Translations under genes and position numbers: made by a program
Shown here: positions 1 to 12,707 of the stretch, piece by piece
Layout of the letters: every line of letters begins with the position of its first letter
Position numbering within the stretch: the stretch's first letter is position 1
From: Catonia carolina
Taxonomy: Eukaryota; Arthropoda; Insecta; Hemiptera; Achilidae
Assembly: GCA_035578175.1 (NCBI GenBank)
Contig: JAQMRL010000003.1
Location: 87,460,469-87,524,468, forward strand
Length of the DNA: 64,000 nucleotides
Direction: 5' to 3'
Notes under the pieces: model-generated
The model's database searches: none
Seen by the model: only the letters and a program-made list of their open reading frames with translations
What the model was told of the DNA's origin: nothing

Positions 1-331
1 TATATCGTAGGTAATGGCGACCACAATATATTTCATTTTGTAGTTCAGGAACAGGCTGTTATGACAAAGTAAATACGTCAAAACCAGCACCTTTGGTTGT
101 TCATTTGTAATTCCCATTTTTCAATGTTTATCTATGGTGGAAAATGTAAAAGTGCTACTTACCCTATTTGAAACTGCTGCATTGAAAGATGATCTCTACT
201 TGATTTTCAGATTGAATATTTGAAAACTTTAACATGTAATATAAATTTCAGTTTTCTTTTTTTTATGAATAGATGTCAAATGACCATTGGCTTGGTATTT
301 TAAAAGAATTTGGTAATGTGTTGCTTATTTA
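1..331. other. AT-rich non-coding sequence, no gene seen
   Basis: No open frame with recognisable protein similarity. Probably intron or intergenic sequence upstream of the shared exon. Confidence 0.4.
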
Positions 332-1583
332 CAAGGGTCATTTTCAAAGTAAGAACTGATCGCGCATCATGTCTAACAGGCTGTCACGTGGCGTCCGTTC
401 AAGGTTAGTCACTCTTGGCTAGTCTCCCATTACGCTGTCAATACGTTTCACGTCTCTGCCAGCATTGGTTGTGTGGTTATATTTTTTGTGTGTTGCCATG
501 TCGATCAATAATCTTGCCAAATGTGAATTGCACTCTTGTTATTCGATTTTTAAACGCAAAAGTAGTTCGTCCTGTTGAAATTCACCAGCAGCTTGTTGAC
601 GTTTATGGTGAAGGTAAATGTTTATGATGAAGAACTCTTTGGGCAACCTACTGTCATGAATGAAGATTTGACACAAAAAGTTGATAGACATTTGCCAAAA
701 CAGGCGCTTCACAATTAAGCTTCATCAGAAATTCCCACAAGTTTCAAGATCAGTAGTTTATCAGATTATTACTGACAAACTTCACCACAAAAAATGGATG
801 CCAAAAATTTTGACAAAACTAAGTGTTTGGCAGATTCTTTGTCATTTTTGGAGTACTGTGACAAGAATGGTGACGAGTTCTTGAGTCACTTTGTGACTGG
901 TGATGGAATGTGGATTGTGTGCTGCACTCCAGAGACTAAATGTTAATCCAGTGAGTGGCATCATTCAAACTCCCTGATGAAACCAGGAAAATTGAAGCAA
1001 GAAACTTCAACATGGAAAATCATGAACAGTTTTTTGAGACCAGAGAGGCATTCTTCTGATAGACTTTCTGCCTGGAGGAACGACAGTAAATGCTGAGGGT
1101 ATTGTGAAACCTTATTGAAGTTTAGGCATGCCATTCAAAACCGCCAGTGGAGACTGCTTTCTAGTGGCATTATTCTCCTTCACGATAACGCTCTGCCTCA
1201 TGTTGCAGCAAGGATAAATACGTAACTGGACAACTTTCATTGAAAATACAGGACCATCCACCATACAGAGCCTGAACTTAGCACCATCAGACTTTCAACT
1301 TTTTCCAACATTTAATTAATTTCTTTGTGGGAAGCGATTGGAAAGTGATAACATATTGAAAGAAACTAATTTAATGGTCAGGTGGCAGAGTTCTTTGAGG
1401 AGGATATCCAAAAGTGGGTGCCAATACTTAACAAATATTAAGATAATAAAGGTGACTATGTAGAAAAGTAAAAAATATTCGTATTCGATATTAATATTCG
1501 TTTCTGATACAATTTATGTTCATAAATAAAGTTTCTCTTAAAAAGCTCCATCACAAAACAGTTCTTACTTAAAAAATGACTTA
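332..1583 (+). mobile_element. Degenerate mariner-like transposon
   Basis: The ends form imperfect terminal inverted repeats. The left end carries GGTCATTTTCAAAGTAAG (about 336-354), and the right end, read in reverse, carries AGTCATTTTTTAAGTAAG. TA lies at both borders. The length (about 1.25 kb) fits mariner. Fragments of the transposase are readable in shifting frames: a PETK...EWHH segment near 930, FLPGGTTVNAE near 1070, and the HDNALPHVAARI catalytic block near 1180-1215. Stops and frameshifts break the gene throughout, so it cannot encode transposase. The open frames at 415-627 and 681-884 are pieces of this relic. Confidence 0.85.
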
Positions 1584-4259
1584 TATTTTGTGAAAAATTT
1601 ATGTAAATTATTTTCTAGCATATTTTTACTACATTTATTATAGCAAGTTCTTTGACTTCATTTGTGTCTTAAAGTTTTATTTTACAATCTCTTGTGCAGG
1701 AAATCTGTTTTAATTTTTTTTCATTATGTGATGGTGCAGTTCAGAAAAGTTTATCAAACTTAATAACATTGTAAAATATATATTTTAGATTATTATTTAA
1801 AGTACATATTTATGGAATTGTGTGTATGCACTTGCTTTTGTAAGCGTGATCTTGGAGCCGTATTTGGCTTCATAACTTTGATTCTATTTTGTGTTTCTTT
1901 TTTTCTAATTTTTGTACAGAGTACTTTTTATTCTGATCATTGTCCATCTATTTTTGTTTTTAGAAGAAAACCTTAATTCTGAAATCTTCCAATTTTTTTT
2001 GTTTTGTTTCTTATGGTATGTTTTGTTGTTGTATTGGGATCTTTTCAATGCTCTTTCTGAAATCTAAACTTTTTTAATGGACTCTTAGGTTACCTGGTAC
2101 CCCAAAAATTTGGATTATTTATTGTTTTAGAGATTTTCATTTTGAAGTCACATGTTTTTGGCTGGATCCCTGCTTGTGTTTATAGTTTTGTGTCTATTTT
2201 TTTTTCTAGTTCTACAGAATACTCCTGACCAATCTCAAGCTTCTGATTTTGGTGGAAACCTTAAAAATAAAACTTGTTCAGTATTTTGTCTGTTACTATA
2301 GTATATGTTGTTGTATTTCTGTTGGATCTTTCAATGTTCTTTCTTACATCCTTGAAATTTTTATTTAACACTACATCTACATCTGGTGTCTTTAAAATTT
2401 GTTTTGTTGATTAATTGTTTGAAGTGTACTTTGTGTTTGTGGTAGTGGAGTTACATTTTCCAGTAAGTTCCAGTTATATGTAAATTTTTTGTTATTTTCT
2501 CTTGCCCCACATGAAATATGGGGCAATTATGTTTTCGTGTAGATTCTTTGTAATCATGTTTTCACCCCTGAACTCAAAAAATCATACAAAATTGAAATTT
2601 TGAACTTGAGTTAGGTACGAGGGGACCAGACTTGATACAGATTTTAATATCTGACATTGAAACCTGTCAACTGCAAATAGTAGTGTATGCAATTTTTTAC
2701 TTTCTTGTAATTTTCTCAAAAACAGCTCTTATAATTTTGATTGATATAATCTTGTAATATTTTTTGTGCTCTACAAGATGATGTAAGCAACATGACTGTT
2801 GAAATTCATTGGGGGAGGTGTTCTAGTTGTAAAAAAGAATACCTATTACATCTTGATACACATTAACATTAAAAATTGTAACATAAACTACATGAGAAAT
2901 AGAATCGACAAAATAAGTAGCAAAATCATTCGTACTAAAAATATATGCATTGCGTTTCTTTTAAAAATAACTAGTACATAACATATGACCTTAAAGTTTA
3001 TTGAGTCCTTCATTATAACCAGTACATCTCTTTCCGTTACTATACTGAATCTTGTGTCTACTCGCTTTAATGTAGGAGGAGGTGATTTTAATTTGTTGAT
3101 ACTGTGGTTTAGGTGAAAGCACTTTATTCTTCCTTAATAATTCTCTGACTGACTTCCTGTGAGACAAAACTATTACCCAGAATTAAGTTTAAGTTACATT
3201 AAATAACCTCTCCTTTAAGAGTACCCGAAACAAGAAATAGAAAATTTTCACATTTCTGGTTTTTTGCAAATTATTAAAATTCAGAGTTTTCTGCATCCAA
3301 CGATATAGTTATAATTTGTTAGGGGGTTTTGCAGTTTTGTTTTTTTTATTAAAAATATGTTGAATCCTTATATTATTTTTTAAAAGTTACCCACATATGC
3401 ATGACATCTCTATTTTTTTTTTTTTAATGACATGAATTCATAATTTTTTTATTTTGTGCGATATTTTTTGTTTTAAAACTTAAGTTAGCACCAAACCACC
3501 TGTGAATATAATAGGATAAACCTCTGAACTCTAAAAATAACATATTGAATTATTTAACATATAATGTGTTCTTTTGTTTTCCGTAAATAGCAATTTTTGA
3601 CGCATAAAAGCATTTTCTCAGCCAACTGAGTGGATTTTATTGAAATTTTTGCACAGCATTTCATACCATAATTTCAATGTACTGAGTTAATATTGCAGTA
3701 AAATAATGCGTTTATATATTTATTTTCCATTTCAATTGGCAAAAAGTTATGATTTTCAAAAGTGGTAATTTAAAAAAAAAAATTATATTCGTAACAATAT
3801 ATAAAGGTGCTACTAACTCAGTGGGTGTAGAATAGCCTGAAAAAGTAACCACAAGAAAATTGGATAAGATAACTGTGATACGTTTTTGAGAAAATGTTCC
3901 TTACATTAACATACATAGATAGGCATTCAGGGTCCCTTAATAATTTTATATCAGGTGAAGATAAGTGTGTGTATTTTTGAACAGTCTTGTTCAAGATAAA
4001 AGTATGTGATCAGACAAGCAAAAGAAAGTCAATTGTAAAATTGATCAGCCAATTGCACTAATCAGTAAATGCAGTAAGCAGTGCTTACTCGCCAAAATCA
4101 CAAAAGAACTTCTTTCACTTTGGCTACATTACATTTTAATTTCAAATTTTTTCTGGTATTTTATTTTGCATATTTTATGAATAAAATATAACAACTCAGT
4201 AGAATTCCTTTGTGTACTTTTTTATCTGATTGACTGATTAACATTTTATTTAATTGTAG
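1584..4259. other. Non-coding AT-rich stretch upstream of shared exon
   Basis: No supported gene. It holds homopolymer-rich sequence and a degenerate copy of an interspersed repeat (about 2495-2990). The last bases, TTTAATTGTAG, form the splice acceptor of the exon starting at 4260, so at least the right part is an intron if an upstream exon exists. Confidence 0.5.
2495..2990 (+). repeat. Interspersed repeat family C, degenerate copy
   Basis: Shares with 18450-19530 and 59098-60170 the opening TCTCTTGCC...ATATG, the block on GGACC...ACGA with 'strand-initial' CAATTTTT, and 'GCTCTACAAGATGATGTAAG'-like text near 2770. It is much shorter and more diverged than the other two copies. Type of element unknown. 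Confidence 0.5.
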
Positions 4260-4420
4260 GATAACAGTGGAATAATGTCATTCGATGTAATTCAAGATGA
4301 AATAGGTCCTGATACTGATCCTATTACTTCTAGTAAATTATTTGAATCTGATCCTGTAGCGACTACGTCTTCAGCTAGTGATAATTTAACTGCTCCTATT
4401 GGGGAACCTGATGATGAAAG
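4260..4420 (+). CDS. Shared 5' coding exon of the multi-isoform zinc-finger locus
   Basis: A 161-base exon bounded by acceptor TTTAATTGTAG|G and a near-perfect donor AAAG|GTGAGT. It is open throughout in one frame (53 codons plus two bases, AG). An in-frame ATG at 4275 would give a 48-residue start, MSFDVIQDEIGPDTDP..., ending GEPDDE. The segment is acidic and rich in Ser/Thr, with no recognised domain. The leftover AG plus the G that opens every downstream cassette makes an Arg codon (AGG), so all twelve cassettes can be joined in frame. If 4275 is the start, the preceding exon is 5' UTR. If not, more N-terminal domain (for example BTB or ZAD) lies outside the window. I do not recognise this sequence, and its assignment to the cassettes is inferred from phase and order, not shown by transcripts. 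Confidence 0.72.
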
Positions 4421-4789
4421 GTGAGTGATATGTTTTTAATATTATTTTTTTAGCAGCATTATTACATTAAAATCTCACTAGAAACGGTTTTAGTATTTTA
4501 TGAATCACACTTTGAAAAGTCATAAATGTTATGGATAAGATTACTATTCCGATTTATCTTTTATTAGTTTACTAAATAGTCTCAAATTTTACATTTTTTC
4601 CTGTGTAGAATTGAACAGAAAGTGGTTTATATAAGGCAGTTAAATTTTTTGTAGTTTTACAGGTTGTAGAATGTGTAATTTTCTTTAATTTTTATTGTCT
4701 TCTTTTGTTCATAATATTGGCCACATAGCCTACTCCAGCATCAAAATGTCTTATTTTGTTTGTTAGAAAGAAAGCTGGAAATTAAATAA

Positions 4790-6740
4790 ATTATTCTCAG
4801 TATGTGTAGAGGTCTTCCCAAGCCTGTATTCCAGAACCCGTTCTGGAATTCTATTTCCCGTCATTCTTTGAAGATGCTCCATGTTCCTTACGTTTATTTC
4901 AATAATATAGATACTTGAGTCACGAGATTGCCTTTTCCGCATGGATGAGCTGATGGGTGAGGAAGTGAAGAGAGAAACTAACACTGACAGTGCTACCAAC
5001 CTATTCAGTGAGGCACGACATTTCACTACTGTGCAACGTTTGCACCGTATGTTAACCACATGTCTTTCAATTAATATACTTTCTTGTGACTGACAATTTT
5101 TTCATTTACCCCTTTTCCTTCAAAATTTCTTTTAATGTACAACCAAAATTTTGCCTTTCTTTTAAAACTGGTAATAATTTTTTACATGTCGCCACCATTT
5201 TCTTATTGATTTAAAAATCCTCCATAATTTCAACCACCACACATTTGTCAAAAGCTGTCCAATGACGCATTCCTATATTCTGGCTGTTTCCTTTTTTTAC
5301 CAGGTGTCAAAAAAAACTGTTGATGGATTAGCTTCTTCTTAGCCTTTAACTTCCTTCTTTATACTCTTTTGAATTGTAGAAAGCAAAGCAAGGCAGTTGT
5401 TAGCCGGTTGATCATGGTTTTTGTTAAGAGGCACAGTAAGGCATATTTTGTTCAGCACTGAATATTTAGATCAAGTTTTCAAGAAACCAACATTTCTGTT
5501 TACGGTAACAGAATTTACATTCGTACTGTTAACCTACAAAAGGTTCCGCAATATACTGTACGTGCTTTGGGTATAATATACGTTGTTGTGTTGGCTGAAC
5601 TGATACTAAAGCAGTGGCTCATGCGCTCCAATGCTTCCTCCCTTCACCCCATCATTAAAACCAAAGGCATTCTTGTGAGTAAAGTAATTATAGCAAATTT
5701 TTTCATTTACCCTTGCTGTCTGTAGCTCTTGCCTTGTATAGCAATTCTAAATTCTATTCTCCCTTGTGTAACCCTCAACCCTGCCATAGAAAACACATCT
5801 TTGCAGCTGCCAATTTCTGTAAGAGCTGAAATTTCACTGCCATTATGTCATAAAATCTCATCAGATTTATTTTTGTGAGCTCTGTCCCTTAGTATACTTT
5901 TATCATTCAGCATATTCTTTAGAAATGATGTATTCTTTTGTTATTATGAAGCTCTCCGTTAAAACCAATTTGGCAGTTCAGGTAATTGAATGTTCTAACC
6001 TGCTCAATAAGATTATGAATCACAATCTTGTATCTTACTGGGTGGGGGGAGCCTTTCCTAAAACCGTTATTGCTTTAGTTTTGTGCTAGATATGCACAGG
6101 TTGTACGTATTATATAGATTGCGGAAAAGAAAAATGGCTCTGGATTTTCTCTTGATTCGGCTGTTAAAATCAATTTATCGTATGTATTCTTATTTTTGTG
6201 CAGAAATGTGTGTCAAGGTTTTCTACCTAAAGTTATATATCTCAAAGTTCACACTGATCAGAAAACTGACTGACCGTTTCGTCCAAGGTCTATTCACACT
6301 CCTGATTCCTTTAGGGCTTTAAGGCGGATTCTTCCTGGGATCTTTCATTGAACACAATCCCTTAGTCTCCTTTGATACTTCCATTTCATGTAATAAATTG
6401 TACATTAAATTTCACTTACCTATTTTTAAGCTGCCTTGATTTTTTCTGTTTATTACTTAAACGTGTTTCGGTGGATCCATCATTATCAGAGTAAACATTT
6501 ATTTAAATACAATATCGTTTGAAACTAAAAACTTTTTTTAAATATATATAAGATATTACATCTTCAGTCATCTTTATAAAACTCCTTTGATACTCATCAA
6601 TTTTTGTATTCAGTGTTTGAATTCCCTGATGTACGAATATTTTTATTTTGAAGGCTGTCTAACCTTTGACAGCCCGAAGGAATTTTATTTCTGCTGCCTG
6701 CAGTCATTCTTTTTTAATATATGAGCATACAGTGTCATAG
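4790..6740 (-). mobile_element. Antisense non-LTR retrotransposon (LINE) relic
   Basis: On the minus strand, 4763-5059 translates with a segment reading MEHLQRMTGNRIPERVLEYR, resembling the C-terminal 'H..RM..NR.PK...' block that follows reverse transcriptase in insect LINEs. The part at 6250-6740 shares text with another antisense LINE piece at 16735-17065 (GGATTCTTCC, GAAGGAATTT, ATTTCT). Stops and gaps are frequent and the borders are approximate. The family (RTE- or R1/Jockey-like) is uncertain. Confidence 0.45.
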
Positions 6741-7449
6741 ACATCTAATTCTTGTGTATTATTTTGGAATTCTGGCCCAAATAATATTATTTACAGGTTC
6801 AATAACATTGTCAGTTCCTTTGTGTGTGTACTGTCTTAAGAATAAAGGAATAGATATGTGTTGGAAGGTATCGGTGATTTCTTAAATAATTACAGATGAC
6901 AAATGAATGCATTTTATGTAATCATAATTTTTTTTAGCAAAAATCGCTTTTACATATTTATACCAACTGAAATAATACAGTTAATAAAACAAAATGGAGT
7001 TCAATTTGTAATGAACATTAATTTGTTTAATTCTAGTTATCTGCATTTGTATGTTATTTACATTCTTCTTGCACTATGATGTAAACTACCCCTAGCTGTT
7101 ATAAGATAGAAGGCTCAAGAATATGTTTTTTAATTTATTTTTTTAATAAAAATACAGGAAAGATTTTATTTAGGTTCATAGTTTCTAATTCATTTTTGAA
7201 TCGTGTTATTAAATATACAAATTTTTGTATTATCTGCAGCCAGGTTAAGATTTTTTTTTTGTTTTTAACTGTTTTATGATGGAAATCTTAAGTTTAATGT
7301 TAAAATTGTTATTAGTTAAAGCATTCCTTGTTCGTAAAAAGTGAGATTTCATTGTAATGTGTTGCATATTTTTTAATCTCTTTGAATTAATCTTTTGATG
7401 GGCAAAAGTTTTATACTTAAAATAATGTTATAAAAAAATTAAAAAGCTA

Positions 7450-7545
7450 AAAGTTTTATTAATTGATAAATATCAATATTTTTCTAAAATAATCGGTAAA
7501 GTTTTATTAATTGATAAATATCAATATTTTTCTAAAATAATCGGT
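7450..7545. repeat. Perfect 48-bp tandem duplication
   Basis: Two identical copies in a row, 7450-7497 and 7498-7545, each starting AAAGTTTTATTAATTG and ending AATAATCGGT. Identity suggests a recent slippage or duplication event. Confidence 0.95.
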
Positions 7546-8344
7546 TTCAGCAATAATAAAATGTTTATTCTTTAGTCACAATTAGTTTTCTAGGCATGGT
7601 TTTTAAGCAGTTTATATATAATTTTTCACTTTAAACGTTGTATTTTGACATTCTACTTCACAGTTTTTCTTTTATCTTGTTCGTTTCCTATTGAAGAAAT
7701 TACGTAAATGTATCAATTTTGTCTGATTTGGTAATAGCTTTTGGTATGTGTAAATTTAACTAAAAATCTAAGGGTGGGAATCGTAAGCTTTTATACTCCG
7801 GTATATTTTTTTTAAATTTGTGAATTAATTATAGTTAATAAGCATAGGAAACTTCGCCGACAGTTTCAAAATTTGTTTCTTGTCCAATCAAAATTTTTTA
7901 ATATTCAACCAATTGAATTTTTTTTAACTATTTTACATTCAGATTTTTTCTCTGAATATTATACTGTTCCTTTAGCTGTTTTGTCATACATGTAGGATAT
8001 TTTTTAAGTTATTTTCTCAACTTTGCCTATCAAAAGGTTAGTATTTTGTTTGTATAGTAGATTATTGTGTTAGTTTAATTAGTTTTCTATGTATATTGTG
8101 TTCGATTATCCCTTTTCCCTATTCATTAATCTGAAACTGAAGCAATTCTTGAAATATTAAAAAAATTGTCAGGTGATTAATTTGTCGATTTTAATTCAAT
8201 ATCCGTGTAAATTATATGTGTGGTGATCTGGTGAACTGTCAATAGAATATTATTTTTTCATTACATAGCTTTCAGTGATTTGAAATCATTACAGTATAAC
8301 CCCTGTTTTCTGAATTGGCCATGACTGAGATAATTCAGAATGTC

Positions 8345-8790
8345 GAGAATCTAATTATTCTGGATTTTATTTTAAATTTCTGTTCTGCCCCTAACAGGCA
8401 GGTAGAGTGTCAAATTATTTACACCCAATCTGTTCGTTGCAGGGCTAAAATAAATAGTTCTGTTTCTTATCACATGGTTAGTCAATTAAATGACTGATTT
8501 ATTTAAGAACAGAAGAGGTAGAGGTGTAAAAGACACTAATCAGTTATATCCTCTCTGAAAGTAATGAATTTCATTATACAGCCAGACCCTGTGGTGAATG
8601 AATTGAAGGTGTCATTTGCAGAGTGGAAAATATGTGCTTTTCAGAGGGCCCGGCATGCTGATAAGCGTACTTTTCCACTCAGTGAGGAAGGCAATGGTAA
8701 ACCACCTCACTTCTCGTTTTACTTTGTAAAACCTCTACAGGTTCAAACCAGCCTTTCAGCTGTTGACCTAAACAACACACAACAACAAAT
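8345..8790 (-). repeat. Interspersed repeat family B, copy 1 (reverse orientation)
   Basis: Reverse complement of the ~400-bp unit seen at 23361, 37814, 40981 and 53822. Marker blocks are CAGACCCTGTGGTGAATG, AGTGAGGAAGGCAATGG and CTACAGGTTCAAACC. The last contains GTTCAAACC, which fits the RNA polymerase III B-box consensus, and the unit ends in AAC-rich sequence, so it could be SINE-like. The open frame at 8564-8824 is only the repeat read through. Confidence 0.85.
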
Positions 8791-11329
8791 TTCTGTTGCA
8801 TCAAACTGCTTTAAAATGATATGAACATAACCAGTGGGTGAAATCTCTTATCACTATTGTGTAAATGAATCCTCAAATCTTACTGGATAAGAAAACTAGG
8901 AAAGAGATGGGTGATTTGTGTCCTGGAATAGTTGGTCCAAATAGTGATAAAACTATGATCGGATGGGGAAAGCAATGATTGACATAAACTGTACACTTTA
9001 TAAAACTTCTGATCATGCATTTGACTGTCTTTTATATAAATTTAGAGCCGGTTTCAGATATATGGGGTTATACTGTACCAAAAAGATTTAAGAAATTGTT
9101 TTCCGGGTTAAACTGTAACACGTCCATTCGTTAATTTTACTTTATGTTAATGTAATGAGAAATAAAGCATCCAATGGTTTTTTATATTTCATTAAAATTA
9201 TTTTACTTGTGGTGCAGTTAATTTTAGCACTTAATTGTGTATTAAATAATGTTAGATTCTTTGTTTTAGTTGATTATGCTGTCCCATTCATTAGGTTTAT
9301 TTGTTTATAATATACATTTGCCAAGTTATATTTATAGACATTGTATTGGTTATAAAATAACGATCTAATTGTTTTAAAGAATTTAGTTTGTAGTTTTTAA
9401 AAATTAAATAATTTTAATGAACATTGTTGTATTGAATTACTTGTAAATTGTGGCTAAAATATTTCAGTATATCTTCTTTGTTCAAATGCAGATTTTACTT
9501 TTTGAATTCAGCTATTAATTTTTGTGGGCTTCATAAAAAAATATGTCATCATATTCTGGGGGGTTTTGTAATTTGTGTGTGTTATAACTCCATGAAAATT
9601 TAATTAAAAATTATATATTTTTTTTAAATATAAGTGATAGATTCTTCTTTTTATATTACGGGGAAGGGATTTTTCATCGTTTATTGGTTTAACTTATAAA
9701 TTTAATAATATAGTAAAGTCTCGATTAACCGAGGTAATGTGGACCTCAGCAACCTCGGATATGCAAAATACTCAGTTAACATGAACAAAATTTTTGGTCA
9801 AAGATCTTAATGGATAGTTTAGGTTTAAAGCTCAATTTTAAAGAAATGCTAAATTGTATTTATTTCATCATTATCATAAATAACTTGGATTAGGTCTTTT
9901 TTTGAAAGTTAAATTTTGATTTATCTTTTCTTTTAGAAGTTTCAATGCCCATCTGTTCTGTGGTTATCCAATACTGAGTTTTTCAGTCGGCCTATATCTG
10001 AATACTTGTTTGAGTGTTCAGTCTTCTTAAGATCCTGAATAAAATAGCTATTTCATTTTTGTATACTATGTTCTAGAACATTTAAGTTCATGTCTAATGA
10101 CGTTATTTGTAGCCTTAATTTTCTCAGTGTGTTATTTTTGTATAAGTTGTTAAAGTACTTTTTGTGTTATCGTGTTTTATGTTGAGAGGTTGCAAAATAA
10201 TATAGTCTGTTGACTTCATTTTTTTGGTTTGGACTGATTGCTGGTAAAATTGAATAACCGTGATAATTTTATGTTGTCAATGTTCTTTTTTTAAAAAATT
10301 AGTTTTATGCGTCAATTCTTGAAATGTATGAACAGAAATTTTCGTATAAAATATAACAGCAACAAAAATTTTAATTTTTTTTAAAATTTAGGTGCCGGTT
10401 TGATTTCCTCCTGTTATGTACTGTCACAAAAAAGCATGGGTTATTGTTATTTGTTGATTTAACAAAAGTATATTCATGAATGTTCTAATATTATGAGAAA
10501 TGTTTTTCATGTAATTGTTAGTGATTTATAAAGAATTTAGAGATACTAAATAGTAAATATTTATAATAATATTTGCTATTTTTTTTTTTAATTCCCAAAT
10601 GGGTACTATTTTCTGGATGATCCTCGAAACTTTTACACTTTTTTTTTGTTTACATTAATATAAAATGTGTATTTTAATTATATTATACTTTAAAAATTTG
10701 TATAGTATATTTATTGGGCTTAAATAAAATTTATAATGTTAAGTAATGACAAAAAAAAGTGTAACGGTTACTGTTTGAGAGTATTGTATTATAACATAAT
10801 GTGGTTGATTATACGATTAAATAATAATTTTTACTCATCAAGATTATTATTAGTATGTTATGTAATTGGTATTAATTTTTCTGTGGTTTGTATTTTATAT
10901 CAATTGATCATATTTTAGGCTACTGTATTTTTTTTAAGGATGAAAACTCATTTAATTTATTATTACTTGTCTATCTTAAACATCGGACATTACTGAATCT
11001 AACAGCTGTACAATTATATGTATAAGAAATAAATTTTATCTTGTGATTCTAGATTTTATTAATTTGAATTATAGTTATTTAATGTTTTATTGGTTGGATG
11101 GGGGATGTTCTTAATTCTTTTTTTTCTGGCTATCTTTGTTTGTAGATTAGGTTAAAGTTTGACCAAACTTGCTGATTACAAGCAGGTTTTAGTTTGTTTT
11201 TGGAGAGAAAAGAAGTTAGGCAAGAGTTGATACTTAGATTTAGTCTGTATTTAGATAGTTGTGGATTTTAAGAAGTATTTTATTACTTATATGATAAAAC
11301 CACTTTTGATTAGATCATTTTGTGTTTAG

Positions 11330-11465
11330 ATTTATATTGTCTTAAGATTGTTGATTTATGTATAATTAGGATTGAAACCTTTATTTTGATCTAAATCATT
11401 TATATTGTCGTAAGATTGTTGATTTATGTACAATTAGATTTGAAACCTTTATTTTGATCTAAATC
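11330..11465. repeat. 68-bp tandem duplication
   Basis: Copies 11330-11397 and 11398-11465 differ at only a few positions; both contain AAGATTGTTGATTTATGTA and end GATCTAAATC. Confidence 0.9.
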
Positions 11466-12707
11466 TATATTTTGTGTTTAGCAATAATGTTGTTAATTCT
11501 GGAACAACATCTATTAATTCTTTAATATCTAATAAATTGGTGTTCAACCTTTTAGGTGTTAATCTATTATTGTTAGCTGTTTTATTACTTCAAACAAAGG
11601 TCTCAGTACCAATAAGTATGTTTCAAAGATTTGTTAAGAAAACTATATAGCTGTTAACTATTTTATATTTTCCTTCAGACACCCTTACTTTTGTGTCAGT
11701 TTGAGAAAATATATTTCGGTCTAGCAACCTTTGGTACTAGCCAAAAAATGTGCATCAGAAATAAACGTGGTGGAAGATATTTGTTTTCATTTAGACATTT
11801 AATAAAACATATAAAAATCCGTTGAAAATTTTGTAAGCTTTGCTGTTAATTTGTTTTATTTTCAGCCGATAATATAAAACCAACTTTAACTAAAAGTATT
11901 GCTTTGCTATGGTACTTTTTGTAATTTTGAAGTTAGCCTGACCTAAAATTGAAATTTAGCTGTAACAAAGTTATCTCACAAGAATTCTTATTGCTTAACT
12001 AATAAAAATCGAAATACAGGCCAAACATCCAAAATTTGTAGGACAAATTCTTGTTAAATTTATTTTAAGTACAGAGGAAAATAAGTATAAGTTATTTAAA
12101 TTTTATTTTAATTTCGTTCATAAACATATGTATTCTATTAAATTATAGAATTGTACATATTATCACAGTAAAATAATTCTGTTGGGTCTCAATCAGATAT
12201 CTTCCGAGTTAAATTTATTCTTAAAAGTATTTAATCATTATAGGGGTGATCAATCTAAAATCAGTTGGATTTGTAATTGATAACCCCAAGTAAATTAATT
12301 ATAAAAATAATTTTCTAAAACAAAACTATTATTTCAGATTATAATTGAGTGTACAGATTAGGTTAGTTAAATTTATTTCTGAATATTGTATCTGCTGTCG
12401 TGTTAAACGATAATTATTGATGCTCTCTCTCTGTTGTATCATTAAGTAGGTCTCGACATTTTGTTTCTGTTGTATATATATATTGTTAGTTCTTCACTTT
12501 AATTATTGCAATACTGTTTCATGTAAAAATATTAATTGGGTTGTGGAATTTATTCTGAAATTCAAACTGTTTGATCATTTTGCAATGTAAATATGGCAGT
12601 AATAAGATTAAAGAGAAATATAATGGCTTTAACTTGGTGATGGCCGATTATTAAGAATGATGATTGATTGATTAATCAGTAAAAAATGATGGCCAATTTG
12701 TTTTCAG

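Larger units (their letters stand above)
4421..12707 (+). other. First large intron (8.3 kb) between shared exon and first cassette
   Basis: No coding exon recognised. It holds an antisense LINE relic (about 4790-6740), a 48-bp tandem duplication (7450-7545), a family-B repeat (8345-8790), a Tigger/pogo-terminus-like relic near 9713-9790 (TCTCGATTAACCGAGG) and a 68-bp tandem duplication (11330-11465). The rest is AT-rich single-copy-looking sequence. Short open frames such as 6083-6322 and 10736-10918 show no domain and are treated as chance. Confidence 0.55.

Noticed and set aside
8564..8824. Small conserved protein (MNFIIQPDPVV...), seen again at 40964-41194
   Set aside because: It recurs because the repeat family recurs; other copies have breaks, so there is no sign of selection on a protein.
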